The notes below the pieces were generated by a model. The model ran no database searches, was not told the DNA's origin, and saw nothing but the letters and a program-made list of their open reading frames with translations. Below, piece by piece: positions 22,330-32,940 of a DNA stretch of 64,000 nucleotides (position 1 is the stretch's first letter; each line of letters starts with the position of its first letter). The stretch covers positions 60,093,614-60,157,613 of the forward strand of contig NC_083882.1 of NCBI RefSeq assembly GCF_032452875.1, given 5' to 3'. This stretch comes from Bos javanicus (Eukaryota > Chordata > Mammalia > Artiodactyla > Bovidae). Position numbers and translations under genes: made by a program.

Positions 22330-23109
22330 TACATGAGTTCAACTCATTCTTCAATTTTTTTTTTAAATTGAAATATAGTTGATTTTTCATGTGTTAATTT
22401 CTGATGTATAGCAAAGTGAGTTTACCTATATATATATATTCTTTAAAAATATTATTTTCCATTATGATTTAACCACAAAATATTGAATATAGTTCCCTGT
22501 GCTATACAGTAGGACCTTGTTGTTTATCCATCCTGCATATAACAGTTTGCATCTGCTAATCCCAAACTCCCACTCCATCCCTTTCCCATCCCATTCAGCC
22601 TTGGCAACCACAGGTCTGTTCCCGAGGTCTGTGAGTCTGTTTCTATTTCATAAAAGTTTACTTTTGCGTCATTTTTTAGATTCCACATGGAAGTGATACC
22701 ATATGATATTTGTCTTTCTCTGTCTGCCTTACTATGAGAATATCTAGGTCCATCCATATCTAGGACCATCCATACCTAGCAACCATATCTAGGTTTCTGC
22801 AAGTGGCCTTATTTTGTCCATTTATACACATGAGTAGTATTTCATTGTATATATGTACCACATCTTCTTTATCTCTCCATCTGTCAGTGGACAATTAGGT
22901 TATTTCCTTGTCTTGTCTATTGCAAATAGTGATGCTGTTAACATAGGGGAGCGTGTTATCTTTTAAATTATATTGTTTGGATATTTGCCCAGGAGTAGGA
23001 TTGTTGGGTCATATGGCAACCGTATTTTTAGTTTTTTGAGAAACCGTCATACTATTTTCCATAGTGGCTGCACCAACTTACATTCCCACCAACAGTGTAG
23101 GTGCAATGC
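22330..23109 (-). mobile_element. Artiodactyl L1, 5'-truncated
   Basis: Complement of the L1 3' UTR ('gaaatatagttgatttttca', 'agttccctgtgctatacagt') followed by complement of the ORF2 C-terminal region ('catttatacacatgagtagt', 'ccacatcttctttatctctc', 'ggctgcaccaacttacattc'). It stops at the 'caacagtgtag' word near 23101. No intact frame remains. 'cattctt' on both sides is a weak TSD candidate. Confidence 0.9.
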
Positions 23110-23695
23110 ATTCTTTTAAAGCCAGATGGACCTGGATTTGAATATCATATCTGGAATTCACTTATCTACTTATCTGGTCTTGGGAAATTTACTTGGACTT
23201 ACTGAGTTATAGTTTCTTTGTCTGTCATGTGAATTTGTTAGAAAGAGTAAATATCATGCCTGAATAGCAATAGTAACAGCAGTTCTGCATCAAATTATCT
23301 TTGCTGTATTATAAAGCCATTATTTTACCTGAATATTAAAATTGGGATTTGTTTCACTTCTTAAATTTTAAGCCATACTATAGTTCTTATAAATGGACTC
23401 CTCCCATGATCTTTATATTTATGAAGCTATTTTGTTCATCTGCCTAGGACTTGACTCCAAAAACTGAACCAGAATTTGGAAGTCTTACCTTAACCAAATG
23501 ATAGGATGCCAACAACTCTGGTGAGCTCCTGAGCATTACCTTCCCTACCTACCTCAGTGATCAAAGACTATTGTTGCGGACATGTGAATTATACTTAGTC
23601 ATTACCGTATTTTGGGGCATTGGGTTTTTCCTGCCAATGGGAATTTCTGTTAACTTCTGTAGTTTGGCTGGTTTCCACAGCACATGTCATTTCCT

Positions 23696-23696
<1 letters not shown>
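23110..23696. other. No recognisable feature
   Basis: Unique sequence; no gene or repeat supported. Confidence 0.5.

Positions 23697-23727
<31 letters not shown>
23697..23727. repeat. (GT)n microsatellite
   Basis: About 15 GT units directly abut the tail of the neighbouring Bov-tA, a usual position for microsatellites born from SINE tails. Confidence 0.95.
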
Positions 23728-23729
<2 letters not shown>

Positions 23730-23942
23730 CTCAGTCGCTCAGTCATATCTGACTCTTTGCAACTCCATGGACTGTAGCCCACCAGACTCCCCAATCCATG
23801 GGATTCTCCAGGAAAGAATACTGAAGTGGGTTGCCATGTTCTCCTCTAGGGGACCTTCCAGACCCAGCTATTGAACCCACGTCTCCTGCGTCTCCTGCAT
23901 TGCAGACAGATTTTTTACCACCCAGATGGTGGGGGAAGCCTT
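23728..23942 (-). mobile_element. Bov-tA SINE
   Basis: Full complement, 'cagtcgctcagtcatatctg' to the inverted head ending 'gggggaagcc'. Its 3' end adjoins the GT microsatellite. Confidence 0.93.
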
Positions 23943-23964
23943 GATATCATCTGTATACATTAGA

Positions 23965-24110
23965 ATAATCCTGAATGCTGATTCTTATTCCCATTTTACA
24001 GATAAAGAAAATCAATTTCAAATACACAAAGTCAGTGGTCCAAGGCCATGTGGCTAGTGGTAGAAAAATCAAAATTGAATTCAACCAACCCTGACTCAAA
24101 AACCTATACT
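23965..24110 (-). repeat. MIR SINE fragment
   Basis: The words 'attcccattttacagataaa', 'gtcagtggtccaaggccatg' and 'ggctagtggtag' are the complement of MIR. Confidence 0.75.
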
Positions 24111-24329
24111 CTTTTTAGAAATACCTTCTAGATTGTCATGAATTAGGCCCTGTTTTTAATGCTATTAAAGCAGAATTCCAATGTACCTGATACTTTTGTT
24201 TAGCATAATGATGATATTCTTTTCCAGAAACACAGTAGTCAAATTTTCCTAATACCCTTTGTTAACATCTTTGGAGACCAGTCCTTATTTCCTTATCACA
24301 CTCATTATTTGAGGGTTTTTCCTTGACTT

Positions 24330-24516
24330 CCTTGTGCTTAGTCGTTCAGTTGTGTCTGACTCTTTGTGACCCTTTGGAGTGTAGGAGTGTGACAGGCTCC
24401 TCTGACCACAGGATTTTTCAGGCAAGAATATTGGAGTGAGTTGTCATTTCCTTCTCCAGGGATCTTCGCAACCCAGGGATCTAACTCATGTTTTCTCAAC
24501 TTAGGAATATACAGAT
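24330..24516 (-). mobile_element. Bov-tA SINE, head end lost
   Basis: Complement of tail and body, 'cgttcagttgtgtctgactc' to 'cgcaacccagggatctaact'. The expected inverted head ('ctttaccactgagccacc') decays after 24500 and the mariner-like element begins at 24517. Confidence 0.88.
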
Positions 24517-24591
24517 TATTATGTTGGCCAAAAAATTCATCCCATAACAGCTTGTGGAAAAACCCAAACAAACTTTTTGGCCAACACAATA
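24517..24591. mobile_element. Mariner-like miniature inverted-repeat element
   Basis: Terminal inverted repeats 'ttatgttggccaaaaa' (from 24519) and the complement of 'tttttggccaacacaa' (to 24589) nearly fill the 71-bp element. The family's 'ggaaaaaccca' word lies inside. It is flanked by TA at 24517-24518 and 24590-24591, the target duplication of Tc1/mariner transposons. It has no coding capacity. Confidence 0.8.
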
Positions 24592-25689
24592 TATAATGGT
24601 GCTAGTTTTAGAGTAGGGTTTTACTTGGCTTGGTGTCCTTGGACATGATTTGTTCAGGTAATTGCATATTTTAAATGGATGGAAGCATCTCTCTGTACCG
24701 TTACCTGTATCTACACATATCTTCAGTCCCTTGATTGTACGTTACTCTAGGAAGTTATGCTGGAAAACAAAATTAATGAGTAGGACGTCTGGGGGACTCA
24801 TTACTTTGTTATGATCCTCTTTCTTCTGAGTAAAATGAGAGAATTTAGGCTGTTATCTGGAAAATTACCCTCCAGTTGGCACTGGGGTGGAATCATCAAC
24901 ACCACACCTCTGGTTTGCATGTGCTGGCCTTGGGTAATAGTTTTATCTGGGCTGTCATGGATTTGTTTGGATAAAGGGACATACCGCAGAGCACACATCT
25001 TAGCACTATTATTCATCCCATTATAAATGACACATACAAATGAGGAGGCAGGGGCTCACTTATGAAGTATTCATGACACACTCCTTTTCCATCATCCTAC
25101 ATCCACCCACCCTGACATTTCCTGATCCAAATTATGTAGTAATTCTTCTCCTCATCCTATGTTTTCCACACATTCTTTCAGGTCAATACACAGATGCTTT
25201 TACTTCTCTGAGTTTGAAAAAATAAATCATATTCCCACACCCATCTATAAAAGATTATTCAAGGTCATGACAATAACAACTCTTTCTTCCTGTGCAAAAA
25301 GAAATAACTTTGCTTTCTTCCAGTGGATATTCATTGATGTTTGCCTTAATAAAATACTCTTCAGATAAAAAGTATAAAAGCAATAGGTTGGGGTTGCTGT
25401 TATCCTTCACAAATTCAAAACAGCCTGCTAATATGACTAAACACACAATATATTAAAGTATGAGTTTTCTGGGTGCATCATGCCACTTAGACCAATTGGT
25501 TCCTAATCTTAACAGCACAGGAGAATCACCAGAAACACGTTAATACATGGTTTTTTGTTGTTGTTTTCTCTGGTTCTCATCCCTCGGTATTCTGTTTAAA
25601 ATAATCAAGGTTGGGTCCTCAGCAAGTGCATTTTTTTTTTAACATTTTAAGTAAGTAGCCAGGGTTGAGGGTCACATATCTCAACAATG
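24592..25689. other. No recognisable feature
   Basis: About 1.1 kb of unique sequence. Paired frames on both strands near 24801-25026 overlap and show no domain. No repeat recognised. Confidence 0.5.
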
Positions 25690-26155
25690 TGACCTAGGCG
25701 TGAAGAGCATAGACTTTGCAGTCGGACGGACTGAAGGTTAGACTTTAGCCCTTTCATCGGCTATTAAATTTTATTGTTGTTGTTGTTTAGTTGCTAAGTC
25801 GTGTCCGATTCTGCAGCCCCATAGACTGTAGCCCATTAGGCTCCTCTCTCCATGGGATTTCCAAGGCAAGAATACTGGAGTGGTTTGCCATTTCCTCCTC
25901 CAGGGGATCGTCCGAACCCAGAAATTGAACCCATGTCTTCTGCTTGCAGGTGGATTCTTTACCACTGAGCCCCATGGGAAGCCCGAGATTAAATTTTGGG
26001 TCTTTATTAAACTTTCTTCACCCTCAGTTTCTTCATCTATAAAATGACTTGTCAATATTTATATAAAAAGTTGTTATGAGAATGGAGTAAGATAAGTAAG
26101 TATACTTAGACAGTGCCTGGTACTTAGTCACTGCTCAATGATTTTTATTAGCGTG
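25690..26155 (+). repeat. MIR SINE, split by a Bov-tA
   Basis: The 5' part, 'aagagcatagactttgcagt' to 'cggctattaaatttt', continues after the Bov-tA with 'cagtttcttcatctataaaa', 'gttgttatgagaatggagta' and 'acagtgcctggtacttagtc'. This follows the full MIR order. Confidence 0.85.
25773..25987 (-). mobile_element. Bov-tA SINE with TSD, inside a MIR
   Basis: Full complement of the SINE with a GTT-rich tail (25774-25785). A perfect 10-bp TSD 'attaaatttt' lies at 25763-25772 and 25988-25997. Confidence 0.95.
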
Positions 26156-26286
26156 ATCATTAAATTTCTCAGGATTTTTAGATGTACCTCTATGGTAAGA
26201 CAAAAGCCAGGAGGCAAGGATTTTTACTAATATTTCACTTAAGTTTCTAAATTCAAATGAATTACAGCTATCAATAAGAGTAATTG

Positions 26287-26500
26287 CAAACATTTATTAA
26301 CTGCATGGTATGTGCCAGATGCTATGTTGTATCTTTTTTAAAAATTATGTTTTTAACCAGCTCAAAATTTTTGCCATGTGCCTTAGTCCAATTTTACAAT
26401 GGAAGATACCGATTTTGAGAGAATGAAATCTTTTCTCAGATCATCAGGTATGAAGAGTTGGGACTCAACTCCATGTCTGAACCTATCTAAACTCAGACTT
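26287..26500 (-). repeat. MIR SINE, diverged
   Basis: The words 'caaacatttattaactgcat', 'ggtatgtgccagatgctatg', 'ccaattttacaatggaagat' and 'gttgggactcaactccat' match the complement of MIR in order. Confidence 0.7.
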
Positions 26501-26614
26501 TTTTAAACATTAAACTGTTTTGCCACCAAAACAACAAATCTGTACAGTGTCAGTTTACAATCTCTTTAAACAAATCACCCTTCCTCACACCCTCTTTTCC
26601 TAAACTCAGAGAAT

Positions 26615-26870
26615 AAAAACCAGGACCAGCTTCATAGGTATGTAACCACGCACCACAATTACACAGGGCACCAAGCTCAAAAGAGCCCAGTGCTCAGAAG
26701 AACCCTACTCTTGGGATTTCACTCTTTGCAATTGCTGCCTTGAAATACTTAAAAATTTTATCTTTAAATTTATGTTTTTTAAGTGAAATCTAATAGGGCC
26801 ACGGAGGATGCACTGGGGACTTGGAGGCTTAGCTTATATGCAGTGCTGCTTCCCACTGCCTTTCTGGGAT
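26615..26870. repeat. Old interspersed repeat, family not assigned
   Basis: The block 'ttacacagggcaccaagctc' to 'taagtgaaatctaatagggc' resembles a recurrent artiodactyl or mammalian repeat that I cannot name. Low confidence. Confidence 0.35.
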
Positions 26871-27029
26871 GGGTCCTCAGTAACCCAGTCTCTGTGGGCT
26901 GGTGCCTTGGGATCATCAAGATCTCCCCTTCCACATGCTCATCCCATTACCGCTCCTTCTGAGGCAGGAGGCAGACAGGCACCCCCCAGGGTAAAGCAAC
27001 TGGAGATTCAGTCTCTATTGACTGAAACT

Positions 27030-27595
27030 CCAAGACCAGAATAGCAGGGTAATTAAGGGACGAGGGTGGACCCTACACAGACCACATATTTCTCGTTTCC
27101 GAAGTCAGGAGACCTCCCCAACCACACATGCACAAAAAATGCTCCTTGGAGGCCAAAGGGGAGTTATGTCAAGTTATGTTCCACCCATACGCCTTTGTGA
27201 GAGAATCCATCTTGGCTAAGAGATGTGTGTGCACACTTGCAAGGATCCTGAGATATACCACATATGCACTGTGAACCAAGCAAATCAGGATGATTGGCCA
27301 AAGGAAGCTGAGAAGAAATACCCCATAAAAGTCACTCAAACTGCCACAAGGGCACGACTAAGTGACACTCTCTCTGAGTCGGCCCATGTGCCTATCTACA
27401 TGAATTGTACTCTCTTTCCTCTTAATAAATTCTTTACTTGTTTCACTGCCTTCTGTCTTTCTGGAATTCTTTTCTGCGAAACTGAAGGGTCAGGTTCCTG
27501 TCACTGACCACTGGTCTGGTGGCTAGGATCTAGCACTTTCCGCACTTTGCCACTGTGACCCAGCCCATCTCTGGCTGGGAATCCAAACCCCGCTC
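27030..27595 (+). mobile_element. Solo LTR of an endogenous retrovirus
   Basis: The segment has promoter-like order for an LTR on the plus strand: a TATA-like 'cccataaaag' near 27322, a polyadenylation signal 'cttaataaattc' near 27420, a T/C-rich R-U5 region ('ctttctggaattcttttctg') and 'ctggtggctaggatctagca', a word I associate with ruminant ERV LTRs. No gag, pol or env sequence adjoins it, so it is a solo LTR or an LTR fragment. The 94-codon frame 27223-27507 is fortuitous. The 3' limit is overwritten by the next SINE. Confidence 0.6.
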
Positions 27596-27752
27596 CAGCC
27601 AGGCTCCTCTGTCCATGGAATTCTCCAGGCAAGAATACAGGATCGGGTTGCCATTTCTTTCTCCAGGGGATCTTCTCAACCTAGGGATCAAACCTGGGTC
27701 TCCCACGTTGCAGGCAGATTTCTTTTTTACTATCTGAGCCACCAGGGAAGTG
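27596..27752 (-). mobile_element. Bov-tA SINE, tail end missing
   Basis: Starts inside the body, 'caggctcctctgtccatgga', and runs to the inverted head 'gagccaccagggaagt'. The usual tail 'gtcgctcagtc..gactcttt' is absent and LTR sequence directly abuts it. Confidence 0.9.
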
Positions 27753-28225
27753 GATAAGGAGGACTATATATCCCTATCACTTTGCCCCTGACAAGGGCCT
27801 GGGTATGGTTACAGGTAGCTTAAGTTTGTGTGTACATCATGTGATATCACTGGGCAAAGCAAGAAGGCAGTCATCTCCAAACTTATGTGACAATGCCTTG
27901 GCTCATTTAATGTGTAACTTGGCAGAGACCTTTTCCTCTTCATATTTCCAGATACTCCTGAAGCAGGAGTTGCAATCTCCTGGTAGTCACCCATCTGCTT
28001 TGGTTTGAGGTGGCACCTCAATGGAAAGAAAAGTTGACCTCTCCAACCCCAGCTAACATTTTCATTTTACACTGGTTCCTCAAATAACGTAGCTACCTCT
28101 GATGAGAATGAATAACAAAATAGTCCTGCAAAGGTGGGCCTGGGGGCTGGTTTAAAGTGTTTGGAAAGGACAAAGGCAATGCAAGGCTACCTTAGCCTGA
28201 GGGGACCCAGGCTGGAAGAGTGTGT
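27753..28225. other. No recognisable feature
   Basis: Unique sequence. Overlapping 67-70-codon frames on opposite strands have no support. Confidence 0.5.
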
Positions 28226-28686
28226 CCAAGGTTTAGAACCACAAGCTCTGGAGTTTTCAGTGTTCTCAATATCAATCCCAGCGTGTGCAGATGCTAATTC
28301 CATTCAGTCGTGTCTGACTCTTTGTGAGTCTATGGATTGTAGACCACCAGGCTCCTTTCTCCAGGAGATTCTCCAGGCAAGAATACTGGAGTGGGTTGTC
28401 ATGCCCTCCTCCAGAGGATCTTCTTGACCCAGAGATCAAACCCAAGTCTCCTGCGACTCCTGCATTGCAGGCAGATTCTTTACCACTGGGCCACCTAGGA
28501 GGCCTGATTTAGCCACTTATTGTATGATTTTGAGCAAGTAACTCACCATTTTTAAGCTTCAATTTCCTCTTCTACAAACCTAGCACAATAATCATAATTA
28601 ACCTCATGAGTTTAATTTAGGATTAAATAAGACAGTGTGTATGAAACAATTGTTTACCTGTGTCTGAGACATAGTTAACACTGGGT
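28226..28686 (+). repeat. MIR SINE, split by a Bov-tA
   Basis: The 5' part 'accacaagctctggagtttt' to 'atcaatcccagc' is followed, after the Bov-tA, by 'agccacttattgtatgattt', 'cttcaatttcctcttctaca', 'aggattaaataagacagtgt' and 'gagacatagttaacactggg'. Confidence 0.8.
28296..28503 (-). mobile_element. Bov-tA SINE inside a MIR
   Basis: Full complement, 'cattcagtcgtgtctgactc' to 'gggccacctaggaggcc'. No clear TSD. Confidence 0.93.
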
Positions 28687-28696
28687 AAATGTGGTT

Positions 28697-28821
28697 TGTG
28701 TGTTCAGTCGTTAAGTTGTGTCCGACTCTTAGGAGGCCCAAGGACTCCAGCCTGTCAGGCTTCTCTGTCCATGGGATTTTCCAGGCAAGGATACTGGAGT
28801 GGGTTGCCATTTCCTTCTCCA
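28697..28821 (-). mobile_element. Truncated Bov-A/Bov-tA SINE with TSD
   Basis: Only the tail and first body half are present, ending 'ccatttccttctcc', so the tRNA head is missing (5' truncation). A perfect 10-bp TSD 'aaatgtggtt' lies at 28687-28696 and 28822-28831, showing that the copy inserted in this short form. It lies at the 3' end of the MIR. Confidence 0.93.
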
Positions 28822-28831
28822 AAATGTGGTT

Positions 28832-30072
28832 ATGACTGTTTGTATTTTCTTCTTAATTCTCTCTTGGCTGAGAGCAAATTTGTTGCATTGACGTATTTGA
28901 CCAATATCCTATAAAAAGAAAATTATTACTGGGAAGTATACCCCTTCTTATTTTGTACCCCACTTTCTAGCTCCCACCAAAAAATAAAAATATTTACTAC
29001 TTTTTTCAATCAAACTAAAGGGAATTGTAGATTTTTTTACAGTATACTTTCATGAGCAATCTCAGAAAACATGTTGTGTCTGAAATGAGAAGTTTGGCTT
29101 TGTTTTCCTCCTTTTCTGCTCCCCTAATGCCATAATAACAATAAAATAAAAGAAGCTTTGAAGTAGCAACTTCATCTTGTACATCCTGAAGACCTTCAAC
29201 AGGACCCACCTGAACAACCTCATTCTTCTTCCTCCCTCCACCCCTTGCTCCCTGGGGACATCCTTTCACATACTCACATACTCATGCTAATGTTCCCTGA
29301 AACATTTAAGAGGCATTTGTAAGTGACAGGAAGGGCTACCATACAGAAGCATCATCTCTTTTTTTTTTTTTTCCATTCTCCAACACATTAATTGGTTGGA
29401 TTGATTTTCTGGACCAGCAAGGAAGGGAAATATGCATTAAAGAAAGATTGATAGGATCATGTAATTGTTTGCATTTGGAAATGCAGTTTTTCTCAGAAAT
29501 AAATCCATAGGACATCAGAAAACCTAGAAGGATCAAGAACTACATTCCTTGCCTTAATTCATCCTATCTAGGTTAAAATACAGTCTTCTGAATAGAAATT
29601 ATATCAACATATATTAACCAAGTCATCCAGAGAAAATATAACTTAAACAAGATTAAATCCCATGAATGGTTGAAATTAAAACATTAAATTTGTATTCTGT
29701 CTCCTTGAATCCCTTCTTTCCCCGCATTTATGCTCTTCCTCTTCACCAGGTATTACTATCTCTTTGAGTTGATCGTGTTTCCCTGAGGATAATAAGGCAA
29801 ATGCCAGCAAAGTTTCTTTACTGGTGCAGCCATATCTGCATTTGCTCTTCCTGGAGTGCATTTGTGGGTGATCCTCATCATTACTGGGGATTCTGCATCT
29901 TTCCTTTCCTTGGTATGGACAATGTCTTCACTAGAGAAGCTACTTGACACACTCTATTAGAGGTCTCATTACCCTTCTATGCTGTACTCACATCAAATCT
30001 TTTTATAATGGGTACAGGAAGGCTTTCTAGTAGGTAGTCCCCAGTTGGTCCACAAGAAATAATCATACATCC
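28832..30072. other. No gene recognised
   Basis: About 1.2 kb of unique sequence with a T run near 29358-29373. Minus-strand frames at 29015-29269 and 29676-29950 show no domain that I know. Confidence 0.5.
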
Positions 30073-30151
30073 CTTGCCCTGAAAATCCTAGATATCCATG
30101 ATACCCCAATGTCATGAGATGTCATGGATATCTAGGATTTTCAAGGGCAAG
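30073..30151. repeat. Near-perfect inverted repeat (hairpin)
   Basis: The left arm 30073-30101 and right arm 30122-30151 are complementary throughout except for one extra base in the right arm (the run 'ccct'/'aaggg'). Each arm contains 'gaaaatcctagatatccatg' or its complement. The inner 20 bases contain 'atgtcat' twice. No TA or other clear target duplication flanks it, so I do not call it a transposon. Possible origins are a template-switch mutation, a small MITE or a hairpin RNA. Confidence 0.9.
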
Positions 30152-30489
30152 ACACCTCTTCTCTTCCCACCATCACAGCAGCTATCTAGTCTAAAATCTT
30201 GCAATTTTAGGCCTTTCCAGAAAAGAATGTGGCACCAGTTGCTGTGCTCCCATAGACATTAGGGAACAAAGATCAATCTGTCCAAGTGGCCTTCTGGAAT
30301 CCCTTCTTACTTGCCTTGAACAGCAGTGGAAGTACTGTTTCCTTGCCTGTGAAGAACAGAGTATGTAGCCTTACCCCTAATTGTTTTTCCAAAGAAATTT
30401 TCTCTCCCAAACTTCCATTCTCTTATATGTCCTTGAATGTGTGCTAAGCCATGGTTAAAAAAAAAAATAGATAGGGGCTACCTCCTTAA
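30152..30489. other. No recognisable feature
   Basis: Unique sequence with no gene or repeat seen. Confidence 0.5.
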
Positions 30490-30614
30490 TAAATTCTTTT
30501 CTTTTCTTTCTTTTTGGTTGTGGAATCTTGCTTCCCTGACCAGGGATTAAACTCAGACCATGGCAGTGAAAGTGCAGACTCCTAATGAGTGGGCCACCAG
30601 AGAATTCCTTGTAA
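30490..30614 (-). mobile_element. CHR-type tRNA-derived SINE
   Basis: The words 'ggttgtggaatcttgcttcc', 'gaccagggattaaactcaga' and 'gtgggccaccagagaattcc' form the inverted CHR body and head. A poly-T-rich stretch at the left end is the complement of its A tail. Confidence 0.85.
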
Positions 30615-30802
30615 GTTCTACCAGGGTGGTGTAACACATCCCTCATTATGCTGGAGTTATTGGCTTCTGTAATCTTGCAAGCTCAGCTCAAATGAGAAAG
30701 AAATAATCTTATTTTTACATTCTTTTAAATTATATATTAATTGAAAAGATACAAATAATATGAGAGAACGTGGGAGATACAATATTCTAGACCTAGGATC
30801 AG

Positions 30803-31022
30803 GCTTCCTAAGTGGTGCTAGTGGTAAAGAGCCTGCCTTCCATAGCAGGAGGCACTGCTTTGAATCCCTGAAGACACTGTTTAAATCCCTGGGTTAGGCA
30901 GAAAGCCTGAAGAAGGAAATGGCAACCCACTCCTGTACTCTTGCCTGGAGAATCCCATGGATGACTACAGTCCATAGGGCTGCAAAGAGTCAGACATGAC
31001 TGGAACAACATAACGCACATGC
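30803..31022 (+). mobile_element. Bov-tA SINE with TSD
   Basis: Full head-body-tail. The B-box area is partly duplicated ('tttgaatccctgaagacact' then 'tttaaatccctgggttaggc'). A 14-bp TSD 'agacctaggatcag' (30789-30802) matches 31023-31036 with two mismatches. Confidence 0.93.
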
Positions 31023-31079
31023 AGACCTGGGGTCAGCAAAGATCCTTTGCCAAAAGAAAGCAATCACCAGACTAAAATC

Positions 31080-31803
31080 TAAAGTATATCAAATATACTC
31101 CAATAATTTTTTTTTAAATCTGAAATACAGGTATGAGTAAGTTGAGTGAAGGAGCTAAGACAAAATGGCCACTATTAGGAGAAGATATTGTGGGAAAGCA
31201 AAGTAGTAAGCCATTTTGGAAAACAATTTTGAAAGGCAATTTCTCATAAAGTTAAACATACAGTTGTGCTACAATCGAGTAATCACTCTCTGAGGTGATA
31301 ATTTTTATTCATAAAAACTTGTATGTGAATGATTATACTGATTTTATTCATAATTAAATCAAACTGGAAGCAATGCAAATGCCTTTTATTTGTTAAATGG
31401 ATAAACTGTGGTATATCTATACAATGAAAGACTACTCAGCAGTAAATAGGAACACATTATAAATACATGCTCCAGCTTGGATGCATCTCAAAAGCATTAT
31501 GCTAAGTAAAAGCATCCAGACTCAAAAGGCTCCAATGTTGTAAGATTCTATTTATATGTTTTTCTGGAAAAATGAAAACTGTAGGATGGAAAACTGATCA
31601 TTGGTCACCAGGAACTGGAAGCCAGGACAGAGGTTGACTACAAAGGGTTGTCAGGAAATCTGGAAGGTAATGGAAATGTTCTATATATTGGGTATGATGT
31701 TAGTCACATAATTCTTTTCATTTATCAGAGCTCATAAAACTGTATACAAAAAAGGTGCATGTTTTGTGTGTAAATTAGATCCCATGTTAAAAAAAAAAAA
31801 GGA
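31080..31803 (+). mobile_element. Older L1 (L1M type) 3' end
   Basis: The order 'aaactgtggtatatctatac', 'gactactcagcagtaaatag', 'catctcaaaagcattatgct', 'cagactcaaaaggctccaat', 'tggtcaccaggaactggaag' and 'ctcataaaactgtatacaaa' is the end of ORF2 and the 3' UTR of older mammalian L1s, finishing in an A run at 31790-31801. No frame remains. Confidence 0.88.
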
Positions 31804-31904
31804 GTATGTCTTCTTGAGGAACTGAAAAATAGTTACTAGAGAAATACAATGAGAAGCAGGGAAGACAAATGATGAGGCAAGAAAGATATATGGGAATCGA
31901 GTCA

Positions 31905-32290
31905 CAAAGGTCTGTATAAATCATGTTCAAGAATCCAGACTTTATCCTTAAGGTAATGGTGAGCTATTGAGTGATTGAACTTGGTGACAAATCATTTTAG
32001 AGGGACGACTCAGCAGTAGAGCTAAAGCAAGAAGACTAATTGAGATGTTAGAGAGAAAGGAGTAAACCAGTAGGAGATACCACTTCCGTGAACTAGGAAA
32101 GTGTGGTGGGAATTTATTCACATTTTACCAAGGATGTTTTGAGTACCTATTATATTACAGACCCTGAGCTGGTTCCTGGAAACAAAATGGTCAGTGAAAA
32201 ACACATTCTCAGCCCTTTCAAAGTTTACAATCTGGTGGCAAAGATAGCAAGTACATAATTTTGTCTGTAATAAAATCTAAGAAAAAAAGG
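31905..32290 (+). repeat. Old interspersed repeat, family not assigned
   Basis: Words such as 'gactttatccttaaggtaat' and 'ttttgagtacctattatatt' recall the same abundant old repeat as 8590-9262, in pieces and out of the usual order. Tentative. Confidence 0.35.
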
Positions 32291-32334
32291 TTGTTATTAT
32301 TGATATTATGAAAATGCCTTAAAGGGGACTGTGT

Positions 32335-32600
32335 CAGACATGATTAGTTACTCATTCAAAATCTCTTCTTTCTTACTAATGGAAACCCCATTGTGTTTGG
32401 GGCATCTATGTGTTGGCTTTTAAAAAACATTATCTCCCAGTTTCCCTAGCAGCCTGGGGTGGCCATGTAACAACTCTGGCCAGTGATATATGAGTGGAAG
32501 GGTGCTGGATATTTCTAGGTAGGCTTTGCTTTGCTAATTATAGTCTCTCCTTACTGTGTTCTTTCTTTTCTTCCTGTCTGGTACATGTGATAATAGTTGC
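32335..32600 (+). repeat. Old interspersed repeat, family not assigned
   Basis: The block 'ctcccagtttccctagcagc', 'ggggtggccatgtaacaact', 'ggccagtgatatatgagtgg' follows the 5' part of a common old mammalian repeat. The 3' part of what may be the same family is at 40480-40742. Confidence 0.5.
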
Positions 32601-32940
32601 TTAATGACAACATGAGTATTGTGTGGGTATGGCACTGTTTAGTGAATCTGTAAATTCAATACGTGGTAATAATTCTTGATTGTTACTTTTATGGCACTTG
32701 TGTTTGTTTCCTCCTCCTTATGCAAAATGCTCAACAGAGGTTTAGACAAAAGGTCCCTCATTCATGGTTGGTTCACCCTATTTAATTTCTCATTGTTCTA
32801 TCTCTTATATCTACTATGTAAATAACAGTGGTGGAGGACTTGAGTTCCTCAAGCCTACAGCCCAGTAAATACAGCGAGCTTTTTTTGAGGGATGAGGGTA
32901 CTTTTTTTTTCATTGATGACAACACTAATTAACTGGTGCT

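Noticed and set aside
31377..31500. Possible tRNA or small RNA gene in the tRNA-like SINE heads and nearby
   Set aside because: A/B-box-like words occur only inside SINE heads (tRNA-derived) or L1 sequence. No cloverleaf with intact arms was found.
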